From a virus: DNA of 46,250 nt. The position numbers were made by a program, and so were the translations under genes. Where the stretch lies: the IMG/VR virus record IMGVR_UViG_3300020578_002188, positions 1-46,250 of that record; one strand, 5' to 3'. This document shows positions 7,051-14,393 of this stretch, piece by piece. The notes under the pieces are model-generated. The model was not told where the DNA came from. It did no database searches and saw nothing but the letters and a program-made list of their open reading frames with translations. Each line of letters opens with the position of its first letter. The stretch's first letter is position 1.

Positions 7051-7731
7051 ATGGCGTTAAGTACAGAAGATCTTGGTACCGGTGGATCCGGTCTACCAAA
7101 AACAATTAGTCCAGGTAACCATGTATTAAAAATTAATGGTGTTGAACTAGAAGAATTTAAATTTATTGACAATGCATATCATTTGATATTGCATGTAGAA
7201 ACTGAACCTATAGAAGGTTTTGAAGGTTTTGCTTTTGATAAAGACAATCCTGATAAAGGACACTTTGCAGGTCAGATAGGTAAAGTTAAAGCTTCTCAGT
7301 ATGCATATGCAGATGGAGAAACTAAATCTGGTCAAAAAATACAAAGAGATAGATCCATTCTAATCTTTTTACAAAATCTCTGCAAGACTGCAGGAATTAA
7401 TGAATGGATGCAAGCTCAACATAATAAGCATGAAACTATTGAAGACTTTGTAGAAGCCTTTAATAAAACTGCACCTATTAAAGATAAATATTTAGAATTC
7501 TGTGTTGCTGGTAAAGAATATGTTGGCAAAACAGGTTATACTAATTATGATCTATGGTTACCAAAAGCAGAAAATAATAAATATGCAATTGCTGAAGTAG
7601 AAGCTGGCAAAGTATTAATTTATAATGCTGATAAACATCTTAAGAAACTTGAAGTAAATAATGTACAAAGTTTTGGTGAAGATGATATTGTGCCAGGAAA
7701 AACAACTTCTTCAGATTTCTCTCTAGACTAA
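7051..7731 (+). CDS. ssb: Single-stranded-DNA-binding-like protein
   Basis: The 226-aa product is beta-rich over its first 190 residues, as expected for an OB fold. It ends in a polar linker and then the acidic, hydrophobic-capped tail SSDFSLD, which is like the C-terminal peptide by which SSBs recruit replication proteins. The N terminus begins with a glycine-rich stretch (TGGSGLPKTI). Its position immediately after the Sak4-like ATPase supports the role. Sequence similarity to bacterial SSB is not obvious, so the assignment rests on tail, context and predicted fold. A hairpin terminator follows four bases or so after the stop. Confidence 0.7.
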   Translation: MALSTEDLGTGGSGLPKTISPGNHVLKINGVELEEFKFIDNAYHLILHVETEPIEGFEGFAFDKDNPDKGHFAGQIGKVKASQYAYADGETKSGQKIQRDRSILIFLQNLCKTAGINEWMQAQHNKHETIEDFVEAFNKTAPIKDKYLEFCVAGKEYVGKTGYTNYDLWLPKAENNKYAIAEVEAGKVLIYNADKHLKKLEVNNVQSFGEDDIVPGKTTSSDFSLD

Positions 7732-7739
7732 TAAGTTAT

Positions 7740-7772
7740 GGGGGAAATTTTGTAGTTTCCCCCTAATTTTTA
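7740..7772 (+). terminator. Rho-independent-type hairpin after the SSB-like gene
   Basis: GGGGGAAA at 7740-7747 pairs perfectly with TTTCCCCC at 7756-7763 across an 8-base loop and is followed by TAATTTTTAAATTTT. The next gene starts at 7784, about 12 bases after the T-rich tail, leaving no room for a normal promoter. Confidence 0.85.
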
Positions 7773-7783
7773 AATTTTAGAGT

Positions 7784-8764
7784 ATGATTTCTACAAAAGG
7801 TTTAACTTCTGATTTAGCAGATATACCTAGAGAATGGGTCTTTGAGTATTATTTAAAACTTACTGAAAGATTATCAGGTCAAAGTCTTAAAATCAAATCT
7901 GTATTTAATGTAAAAGATAAAGTTCCTTCTATGTGTATTTATATAGATAGTAAAGGTAATTATAAGTTTAAAGATTTTTCTTCAGGATATGGTGGAGATA
8001 GACTAAATCTTGTAATGTACCTATACAATCTTAATTCAAGAGGAGAAGCTTCTAAAAAAATACTGGATGACTATAATGTTTACATTAGTAATAATACATA
8101 TGTTTCTATAGAATATAAACCTCATAGTAAATATGTAGTTTCTGATTATGAGATGCGGCACTGGAATACTTTAGATCAAACATATTGGAAGACTTTTAAA
8201 TTATCTTCTTCTATATTAGAGAAACATAATGTTTATCCTTTATCATTTTATACTATGATTAAAGAAGATGATGAAGGTAATTTATTAGATCTTATAAATA
8301 TTAAAGGTAATTTTATTTATGGTTATTTCCGGGAAGATGGTACACTATATAAAATCTATACTCCAAAAAACAAAGATAATAAGTTCATTAAAGTAAGAGA
8401 TTATATACAGGGTTCTGATCAACTTGAATTTAAATCTAAGTATCTGATTATTACTTCTTCTCTAAAAGACTTAATGTGTTTTAAAAGATTAGGTATATCC
8501 GGTATAGAAACTATTGCACCAGACAGTGAGAATAGTGTTATACCAGAAAATTTTATGAGACCACTCCTAGATAAGTATCAAAAGATAATTGTATTATTTG
8601 ATAATGATGAACCAGGACTAAGATCTGCTGAGAAGTATAATAAAAAATATGGTTTTAATTACATAAATTTAGATATGTCTAAAGATCTTTCTGATTCAGT
8701 TAAAGATTATGGTATTGAAGCTGTCAGAAATAAATTATTTCCACTATTAAAACAAGCATTATGA
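7784..8764 (+). CDS. dnaG: DnaG-like primase with TOPRIM domain
   Basis: The protein (326 aa) would make RNA primers at the phage fork. The N-terminal part contains a degenerate CHC2-like core (KFKDFSSGYGGDRLNLV, about residues 64-80) that keeps the fold-defining Phe and Gly-Gly-Asp. The Cys and His zinc ligands are absent. The C-terminal part is a TOPRIM domain: strand YLIITSSLKD at residues 220-229, where DnaG normally has the catalytic Glu, and the metal-binding DND at 273-275 in IVLFDNDEPG. The Glu position is occupied by Ser. Context is good: it follows helicase, Sak4-like and SSB-like genes. The next small gene begins at 8761, overlapping the stop. Confidence 0.85.
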   Translation: MISTKGLTSDLADIPREWVFEYYLKLTERLSGQSLKIKSVFNVKDKVPSMCIYIDSKGNYKFKDFSSGYGGDRLNLVMYLYNLNSRGEASKKILDDYNVYISNNTYVSIEYKPHSKYVVSDYEMRHWNTLDQTYWKTFKLSSSILEKHNVYPLSFYTMIKEDDEGNLLDLINIKGNFIYGYFREDGTLYKIYTPKNKDNKFIKVRDYIQGSDQLEFKSKYLIITSSLKDLMCFKRLGISGIETIAPDSENSVIPENFMRPLLDKYQKIIVLFDNDEPGLRSAEKYNKKYGFNYINLDMSKDLSDSVKDYGIEAVRNKLFPLLKQAL

Positions 8765-8916
8765 AAAATCCAATGTATGATTATGTTTTTAGACATAAAA
8801 TAACAAAAGCTAGATTAAGTTTTGAAGCAAGATCCATAGAAGAAGCAATAAGTATATTAGCTACTATGGTAAGTACTGTAGCAGATTGGGACATGAAAAG
8901 ATACAAACACAAATGA
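8761..8916 (+). CDS. Small hypothetical protein (51 aa)
   Basis: An ATG overlapping the primase stop (8761-8764, ATGA) opens a 51-codon frame ending in TGA at 8914-8916. The product starts MKNPMYDYVFRHKITKAR and contains a helix-forming segment IEEAISILATMV. Both ends are coupled by ATGA overlaps to neighbours, filling a gap of about 150 bases. The sequence looks like a small beta-alpha fold with no known motif. Confidence 0.65.
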   Translation: MKNPMYDYVFRHKITKARLSFEARSIEEAISILATMVSTVADWDMKRYKHK

Positions 8917-9338
8917 GTTGGTTATATCAAGGTAGAGAGTTTAATAGTAGTATGATTCCTGAAGGAGCCGTGGGATTTGTGTATGAGATGGAAGCTATTA
9001 TTGATGGTAAATCTGTAAGGTATGTGGGTAAGAAGAACTTTTACTCTACTACAAAGAAAAAATTTGGTAAAAAAGCTGTTGCTCAGATGACAGATAAAAG
9101 AAACAAAAAATATGAAACTGTTTCTAAAGCTAGTTACCAGAACTACTATAGTAGTAATACAGTTCTTAAAGAAGCTCACAAAGCTGGTATACCAATCAAA
9201 AGGTATATGGTCAAAATATGTTTTTCCAAGATGGAACTTACATATTTTGAAACTAAGTATCAGTTTTTAAGAGAGGTTCTTGAAAAAGATGAATACCTAA
9301 ATGGAAACATTTTAGGTAGGTTTTACAAAATCAAATAA
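8913..9338 (+). CDS. GIY-YIG-type nuclease, SegE-like
   Basis: I place the start at the ATG at 8913, where it overlaps the upstream TGA as ATGA. A longer frame from a TTG at 8886 would add nine residues that duplicate the coding sequence of the small gene upstream. The 141-aa product has FVYEM followed by RYVGKKNF, the beta-strand pair that carries the two Tyr of GIY-YIG nucleases, then YQNYYSSNTVL, an acidic catalytic helix MELTYFETKYQ (Glu near residue 118) and the ending EYLNGNILGRFYK. This pattern matches the phage T4 SegE-type subgroup. The nuclease would cut DNA. It is not flanked by homing signs such as an intron or an interrupted gene, so it may be a free-standing nuclease. Confidence 0.78.
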   Translation: MSWLYQGREFNSSMIPEGAVGFVYEMEAIIDGKSVRYVGKKNFYSTTKKKFGKKAVAQMTDKRNKKYETVSKASYQNYYSSNTVLKEAHKAGIPIKRYMVKICFSKMELTYFETKYQFLREVLEKDEYLNGNILGRFYKIK

Positions 9339-9340
9339 TT

Positions 9341-9532
9341 ATGAGTAATGACAGACATATCTGGGAAGGTTGGACTGTAAATGATTTTATCAAAGAGTTG
9401 GAAATAACATTTCCGTACCAAAAGTTTAAAACAAAGGAAGAAGTAAAAAATTGGTGTAAGTCTGAACAGCCTTATTACAAGAAACACATTCCTGAAGTAG
9501 CAAAACATTTTATACAAAAAGCAGGATTATGA
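9341..9532 (+). CDS. Small hypothetical protein (63 aa)
   Basis: Not recognised. The product begins MSNDRHIWEGWTVNDFI and is helical, with many Lys and Trp residues. The IWEGWTVNDFI opening is of a type I associate with small phage proteins, without a function attached. It is two bases after the GIY-YIG gene and overlaps the next gene by four bases (9529-9532). Confidence 0.65.
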   Translation: MSNDRHIWEGWTVNDFIKELEITFPYQKFKTKEEVKNWCKSEQPYYKKHIPEVAKHFIQKAGL

Positions 9533-9930
9533 CAGAATTAGAATTAACAAGCCTCCTATTTCAGTTGGCTGATTTAGGTGTTACTGGTGTTAAAGTAAAA
9601 TATGATGGTGCAGGAGACTCCGGTGCCATAGAATGGATAGGTTATACAACTAAACCTTGTGAAACTCCAGAAGATGTAGATGATAACACGGAAGATTGGG
9701 GTAGTGATTCAGCATTAGCAAAAATTTCTCCAGATGCATATACTGCAATTGAATCTTTTGCATATGATATTCTTAATGATATAGAAGATTGGTGGAATAA
9801 TGAAGGTGGTTGGGGAGATTTATGTATATGTGTTCCTTCAGGAAAATATATTATTAATAATAACATAAGAATTACTGACAGTGAAAATTATTTTCATGAT
9901 GGTAGTTTGTTAGAAAAAGTAGATAAATAA
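9529..9930 (+). CDS. DUF6878-like protein
   Basis: The 133-aa protein has the block VKVKYDGAGDSGAIEWIGY at residues 21-39 and a C-terminal block WWNNEGGWGDLCICVPSG, followed by IINNNIRI. These resemble the two conserved halves of the DUF6878 family, a set of small uncharacterised proteins common in phages and plasmids. It is very acidic, especially between residues 43 and 57. It shares an ATGA overlap with the previous gene and a one-base overlap with the DUF6915-like gene, and is the first member of a cassette leading to the VWA and MoxR genes. The family call is from memory of the pattern; function unknown. Confidence 0.65.
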   Translation: MTELELTSLLFQLADLGVTGVKVKYDGAGDSGAIEWIGYTTKPCETPEDVDDNTEDWGSDSALAKISPDAYTAIESFAYDILNDIEDWWNNEGGWGDLCICVPSGKYIINNNIRITDSENYFHDGSLLEKVDK

Positions 9931-10277
9931 TGGCTCATCCTTGGCAACATGCAAAATCATCAGCTAAGAAGTTTGGTGGGTCTCCTGTGGATTATCTAGC
10001 AATACATAACTGGTTTGATGAAACTAAGGCCTGGGTAGGTCATAGTATGCACAGAATGTTTAGACATCATAGTGAAGGTATATTTGAATGTGAAAAAAGA
10101 TTTGGTATGGTAATTACCAACTCTGATGGTAAAGATGTATATGTCCGGTATATTGGGGAACAGCATGTTAAGGAGGATTGTAACAATTACATTCCTACTG
10201 CAAAAGAATGGGTAGATATGATTACAAGTGGTAAACCACATGAGTGGGCCATTAAAACATTAAAAATTGAAGACTGA
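9930..10277 (+). CDS. DUF6915-like protein
   Basis: The 115-aa product starts MAHPWQHAKSSAKKFGG and contains DYLAIHNWFDETKAW, then MFRHHSEGIFECEKRFG and YIGEQHVKEDC. The His-rich RHHSEGIF and EQHVKED segments are the recognisable core of the DUF6915 family of small phage and plasmid proteins. The conserved His, Glu and Asp residues suggest metal binding or catalysis, but no activity is known. It overlaps its neighbours by one base on each side (TAATG and TGATG), so translation is coupled to the DUF6878-like and downstream genes. Confidence 0.72.
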   Translation: MAHPWQHAKSSAKKFGGSPVDYLAIHNWFDETKAWVGHSMHRMFRHHSEGIFECEKRFGMVITNSDGKDVYVRYIGEQHVKEDCNNYIPTAKEWVDMITSGKPHEWAIKTLKIED

Positions 10278-10696
10278 TGAAGAAGATGATTTTTGATAAA
10301 GATGAGACAAGAAACTTAATTATGATGTTGCAATCTGATGATGCAGATAATCATACTATAGCTTATGAGTCTTTAAAGAATGTTGATTTTGATAAGTATA
10401 TTGGAGAACTGTTTGTTCTTCTTAAGTTTGGTGGGCATGCTATAGCGGACTGGAATGTTGGTTGTAAAAAGATAACAAGTAAGTTAGAGAAACTTATATC
10501 TAACCAATTTCCACTTAGTAGTCCTAAGATATTAAGTCTGATTACAAAACACAAAGGTTCTACAGCTTCGGTTGAGCTATTTATGGAATTCTTTATTAGG
10601 GATATGACAAGGATGTTAGAATCTATTGGCTATCCTACAGATAAATTTGAGATAAACATTAAATTTAAAGATGATGGACAAACAACAAAGTCTTAG
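10277..10696 (+). CDS. Hypothetical helical protein with SDxxDNHxxAxE motif, upstream of the VWA gene
   Basis: The 139-aa protein begins with about 60 residues that include LIMMLQSDDADNHTIAYES, followed by FDKYIGELFVLLKFGGHAI. The same kind of block recurs inside the 437-aa protein encoded at 13080-14393, on the other side of the VWA-MoxR pair. In Bacteroidota a similar L-x-S-x-D-x-x-N-x-x-L-A motif heads leucine-rich or HEAT-like repeat proteins, so a short helical repeat involved in protein contacts is likely. The 3' end overlaps the VWA gene by 26 bases. Function unknown; an adaptor for the VWA-MoxR pair is a guess from position. Confidence 0.65.
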   Translation: MKKMIFDKDETRNLIMMLQSDDADNHTIAYESLKNVDFDKYIGELFVLLKFGGHAIADWNVGCKKITSKLEKLISNQFPLSSPKILSLITKHKGSTASVELFMEFFIRDMTRMLESIGYPTDKFEINIKFKDDGQTTKS

Positions 10697-11852
10697 TAAA
10701 ATTGGTAAAGAGTTAATGTTGAAAGAGCCCTATTATGGGTTCTTTCTTATTGCTCTAAATAAAGTCTGGGGTCAAAAAGTTCCTACTGCCGGAGTTAGCA
10801 AGAATGGTATTAATTATCAGCTTGCTATTAATCCTGAGTTCTGGGAATCTTTAAGTGATAACCACAGACTTGGATTATTAAAACATGAATTGTTACATAT
10901 TGCATTTGGACATCTTACAATGTTCTTTAAGTTCAGTGATAGAAGACTTGCAAATGTAGCAATGGATATGGAGATCAATCAGTATATTAATACAGAATAT
11001 CTACCTGAAGGTGGTATTGATATAGATAACTATGAAGATCTTAATCTTGATAGAAAAGCTGGTTGTAGATATTACTATGACAAACTTAAGCAACTTCAAG
11101 ATGAAAAGAAACAAAATGGTACTTGTGGTAATGCACCTATGGATAATTTATTGGATGCTATAGAAAATGGTGAGACAGATGATCATTCTACATGGGAAGA
11201 GTTTGAAGACATGACTGAGGCTGAAAAGAAGTTAATTGAAAAACAATTACAAAAAGTTCTTAGTGATGCTAAAGAACAAACCATTAAGAAAAGAGGCACT
11301 GTTCCTGGAGAAATTGAAGGAGTAATTATTATTGAAGAGGTTGTTAAACCTAAATTTAACTGGCGGGGTTATATCAGAAGATTTACTGGTGTTAGTACTA
11401 AAGTATTTACCAAGAAAATCAGAAGAAAAGAGAACCGTAGATTTGAAGCTAATCCAGGTCTTAAAGTAAAAATGAGACAACATATGTTGTTGGCTATTGA
11501 TACTTCAGGATCTGTAAGTGATGCTGAGTTACAAGAATTTATGAGTGAGATATATCATATTTACAAATGTGGTGTAGATATTACTGTAATTCAATGTGAT
11601 ACAACTATTAGATCTATTGAACCTTATAAAGGTAAGTTTGAAATGGCTGTACAAGGTAGAGGTGGGACTGAATTTGATCCTGTCCTAGAATATTTTAACG
11701 CCAACCTAAAGAAATATACAAGCCTGGTATATTTTACTGACGGAGAATGTAGTTATTCTGTAAGACCTAAAGCTAATACTCTATGGGTTTTATCAGAAAG
11801 ATCTTATATGAATCCAAAGTTACCAGGTAAAGTTATTAAATTAGAATTATAA
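10671..11852 (+). CDS. VWA-domain protein with N-terminal HExxH putative metallopeptidase (DUF2201 type)
   Basis: The 393-aa protein has two parts. The N-terminal domain carries HELLHIAFGH (His72-Glu73...His76, with His81 five residues on), the zinc-binding signature of the DUF2201 putative metallopeptidase domain. The C-terminal domain is a von Willebrand factor A fold with a complete MIDAS: DTSGS at 277-281, Thr333 in GRGGTEFDP and Asp357 in YFTDGE. A linker rich in Glu and Lys separates them. Proteins of this type pair with MoxR AAA+ ATPases, which is exactly the next gene (11863, 10 bases away). Such pairs remodel or mature partner complexes. The target here is unknown. Start is at 10671 or 10674; both overlap the upstream gene. 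Confidence 0.88.
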   Translation: MMDKQQSLSKIGKELMLKEPYYGFFLIALNKVWGQKVPTAGVSKNGINYQLAINPEFWESLSDNHRLGLLKHELLHIAFGHLTMFFKFSDRRLANVAMDMEINQYINTEYLPEGGIDIDNYEDLNLDRKAGCRYYYDKLKQLQDEKKQNGTCGNAPMDNLLDAIENGETDDHSTWEEFEDMTEAEKKLIEKQLQKVLSDAKEQTIKKRGTVPGEIEGVIIIEEVVKPKFNWRGYIRRFTGVSTKVFTKKIRRKENRRFEANPGLKVKMRQHMLLAIDTSGSVSDAELQEFMSEIYHIYKCGVDITVIQCDTTIRSIEPYKGKFEMAVQGRGGTEFDPVLEYFNANLKKYTSLVYFTDGECSYSVRPKANTLWVLSERSYMNPKLPGKVIKLEL

Positions 11853-11862
11853 AAAAAGAGTT

Positions 11863-13032
11863 ATGAGTCAAGTACAATTAAATGTTAATGAGTTAAAGAG
11901 TTTTATTAAACACATGGTTAAGAATAACCAACATATTCAGTCTGAAGGTAAAGTTCCTGTGGCTATAAATATTGAGGGTGATGCTGGTCTTGGTAAGACT
12001 TCAGCAATCATGCAGTTGGGTAAAGAATTGAATATGGAAGTTGTAAAGCTGAATTTATCTCAGCTGGAAGAATTAGGTGACTTAGTTGGTTTTCCTGTAA
12101 AAGAATTTCAAATACAAAATGCTGAAGGTAAAACTACCTGGATTAATGAATCTCAGATATCTGCAGCTAGTGCTAAAGGTTATAAAGTTGTTGGTAAGAG
12201 AATGTCACATGCTGCTCCTGAATGGATTCAGGGTAAAGGTGAGGGTGGTTTCTTAATTCTTGATGACTATACTCGTGCTGATGCAAGATTTATGCAAGCA
12301 ACTATGGAGATCTTAGATAGACAAGAATATGTTTCTTGGAAGTTACCTAAGAACTGGCATGTTATTTTGACTACTAACCCAGATAATGGTGACTATAATG
12401 TTACCTCTCTTGATGTTGCTCAGAAGACTAGATTTATTTCTGTAGAGTTAAAGTATGATTCTGATGTATGGGCTAAGTGGGCAGAGAAAGCAAACATAGA
12501 TGGTAGATGTATTAACTTTATGTTGATGCACCCAGAATTAGTAACTCAAAGAGTTAATCCAAGAGCAATTACTACTTTCTTTAATGCTATTAGTTCTATT
12601 GATAAGTTTGAAGCAGACTTGCCTTTAATTCAAATGATTGGTGAAGGTTCTGTGGGTGTAGACTTTAGTTCAATGTTTACTATGTTTATTAATAATAAAC
12701 TAGATAGAATAATTAGTCCTGAAGATATCCTAACCAAAGATGAGCAGTATGTTATGAACTCTCTTACTAATGCAGTAGGTAAAGATGATGACTTCCGTGC
12801 TGATATTTCTAGTGTTATTGCAACCAGAGTAATTAACTATTCTCTTACTTTGGCTGACAAAGGAACAGTAGGTAAACCAATTATTGATAGGATAGCTAAA
12901 CTTACTACAGACTGTGATGCATTTACTAATGATCTTAGATATTATATGGTTAAAGAGATTGTCAATGGTAATAAAGTTAAGTTTAGCCAATTGATGATGA
13001 ATCAGGAAGTGGTGAAGATGGCTGTAAAGTAA
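11863..13032 (+). CDS. MoxR-type AAA+ ATPase
   Basis: The 389-aa protein has Walker A GDAGLGKT at residues 39-46, a Walker B strand FLILDDYTRAD around 129-139, and a sensor 1 strand VILTTNPD around 167-174. A helical lid follows, with HPELVTQRVNPRAIT, where the Arg residues may act as sensor 2. This is the organisation of MoxR-family ATPases, which act as ATP-driven chaperones with VWA partners, as in RavA-ViaA. The upstream gene encodes a VWA protein, so a functional pair is very likely. A perfect 9-bp hairpin closes the unit nine bases after the stop. The cargo of the pair is not visible from sequence. Confidence 0.88.
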   Translation: MSQVQLNVNELKSFIKHMVKNNQHIQSEGKVPVAINIEGDAGLGKTSAIMQLGKELNMEVVKLNLSQLEELGDLVGFPVKEFQIQNAEGKTTWINESQISAASAKGYKVVGKRMSHAAPEWIQGKGEGGFLILDDYTRADARFMQATMEILDRQEYVSWKLPKNWHVILTTNPDNGDYNVTSLDVAQKTRFISVELKYDSDVWAKWAEKANIDGRCINFMLMHPELVTQRVNPRAITTFFNAISSIDKFEADLPLIQMIGEGSVGVDFSSMFTMFINNKLDRIISPEDILTKDEQYVMNSLTNAVGKDDDFRADISSVIATRVINYSLTLADKGTVGKPIIDRIAKLTTDCDAFTNDLRYYMVKEIVNGNKVKFSQLMMNQEVVKMAVK

Positions 13033-13040
13033 TAATTTTT

Positions 13041-13066
13041 AAGGGGAGTGTAAACTCCCCTTTATA
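13041..13066 (+). terminator. Hairpin terminator after the MoxR gene
   Basis: AAGGGGAGT at 13041-13049 pairs perfectly with ACTCCCCTT at 13054-13062 around a GTAA loop. The tail is only TTTATATT, so termination may be partial and leave readthrough into the gene starting at 13080. Confidence 0.78.
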
Positions 13067-13079
13067 TTAAATAAAATCT

Positions 13080-14393
13080 ATGAAAACATATTTGTTTATT
13101 CATGAAGCAGAAGCAGATGATAAAGAGTTAATATTAAAGGTAGAACCTTTATATTGTACTGATAGAAATGGTAATGTTTTAACTGTAAATGATAAAGATT
13201 ATACTCCTACAAAAGGAGATCTACTTTATTTTCTGCCTGGTGTAAATATTCCCCGGGTAAAACTAAAAGACTTGTCTTTGCAACACGGTATTAAAACTGT
13301 AAGAGATATTAATCAAGCAACACATGTCTTTGCTGGTAAGAATACTAGAGACAAGATTACATCTAGTAAATGGTACTATACAATGGAAACTAAAGGTCTT
13401 AGAGATATTCTTGCAGATCCCGAGCTTGTAATGGATGATTATTATAAAGATAATCTTAATCAAGCTCTAGAGTTTTATACTGAAGATATAGTAATTTTAC
13501 ATTACCATACAGCAAATCAACTAAGAAATTCTGAATTACCATCTGTAAAAAAATATATTAGTTCTACTATTTCAAGATCTTCTAATATATTTTATTCTGT
13601 AGATGATGAGCACGTAGACTTATTTCCTACAATATGTAATTTAGATATATTTCATGAAAGTAAATTGCTAAAGCATATTAATGGTGATGATGCTGCTACT
13701 ATAGATGAAACTATGTTCCTGCAAATTTCTGACATGTTCAATAGCTCAGATTCAGATAATCATATTCTTGCAATGGAAATTATGGCTAATTGTAATTATA
13801 TAGATAGTTTACTCTATATTGAGATGTTATTTGAGAAGTATGCTTATAAAATGACTCAATGTCATACTAAGAACCATGTTAATTTCAAGTCTTTACTTAG
13901 TTTTCTAGGTAAGAATAAAAGTTACATGGGTACTGATGTTGATGAAGTTATGAAGTCTCTTATAGATAAAGGGGTTCTTGATATAGAAAAGGTAAATGTT
14001 ATCATGAAGTATTATGGTGAGGAAATAGCTGACCGTGGAGGTAATGATTATTTTCAAGTTAAAACAATCACTCTTAATGAAGATACTTCAAAACTGCTCA
14101 ATACTAACTATGTTCATGAGCTCATTCCAGATTTTATTCCTGAAGGTAGTTTTGAAATACCTGAACTACATGGAAACCTAATAGAATTAAACTCTGAAGA
14201 AGATCTATGCAGTGATTCTGCACAAGAAGAAGAACTTACTGATGAAGACATAGAAGATGCATTTACTAGAATTGAGAGAAATGAACTCAAGTCAGAGTTA
14301 ATAGCATTAGAAGAGTCTACAGGGAACCCTGGAACAGAGACAAATAACAATAAAATAAAAGAAGAAGATGGAGATGGCTTTGAATGGTTCTGA
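13080..14393 (+). CDS. Hypothetical protein (437 aa) containing the SDxxDNHxxAxE motif
   Basis: Not recognised overall. The first 150 residues are mixed alpha/beta, with many Asp and Lys residues. Around residues 215-255 the sequence FNSSDSDNHILAMEIMAN resembles the motif in the protein encoded at 10277-10696. The C-terminal third is very acidic (Ser, Glu and Asp runs, for example NSEEDLCSDSAQEEELTDEDIED) and ends in EDGDGFEWF, an acidic-aromatic tail like those of SSB-type hubs. The gene lies between the MoxR terminator and the PD-(D/E)XK nuclease. The acidic tail suggests a protein-interaction surface. Function is unknown. Confidence 0.68.
   Translation: MKTYLFIHEAEADDKELILKVEPLYCTDRNGNVLTVNDKDYTPTKGDLLYFLPGVNIPRVKLKDLSLQHGIKTVRDINQATHVFAGKNTRDKITSSKWYYTMETKGLRDILADPELVMDDYYKDNLNQALEFYTEDIVILHYHTANQLRNSELPSVKKYISSTISRSSNIFYSVDDEHVDLFPTICNLDIFHESKLLKHINGDDAATIDETMFLQISDMFNSSDSDNHILAMEIMANCNYIDSLLYIEMLFEKYAYKMTQCHTKNHVNFKSLLSFLGKNKSYMGTDVDEVMKSLIDKGVLDIEKVNVIMKYYGEEIADRGGNDYFQVKTITLNEDTSKLLNTNYVHELIPDFIPEGSFEIPELHGNLIELNSEEDLCSDSAQEEELTDEDIEDAFTRIERNELKSELIALEESTGNPGTETNNNKIKEEDGDGFEWF

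Noticed and set aside
8886-8912. TTG start for the GIY-YIG gene
   Set aside because: The added residues overlap the 51-aa gene, and an ATG at 8913 with an ATGA overlap gives a better start.
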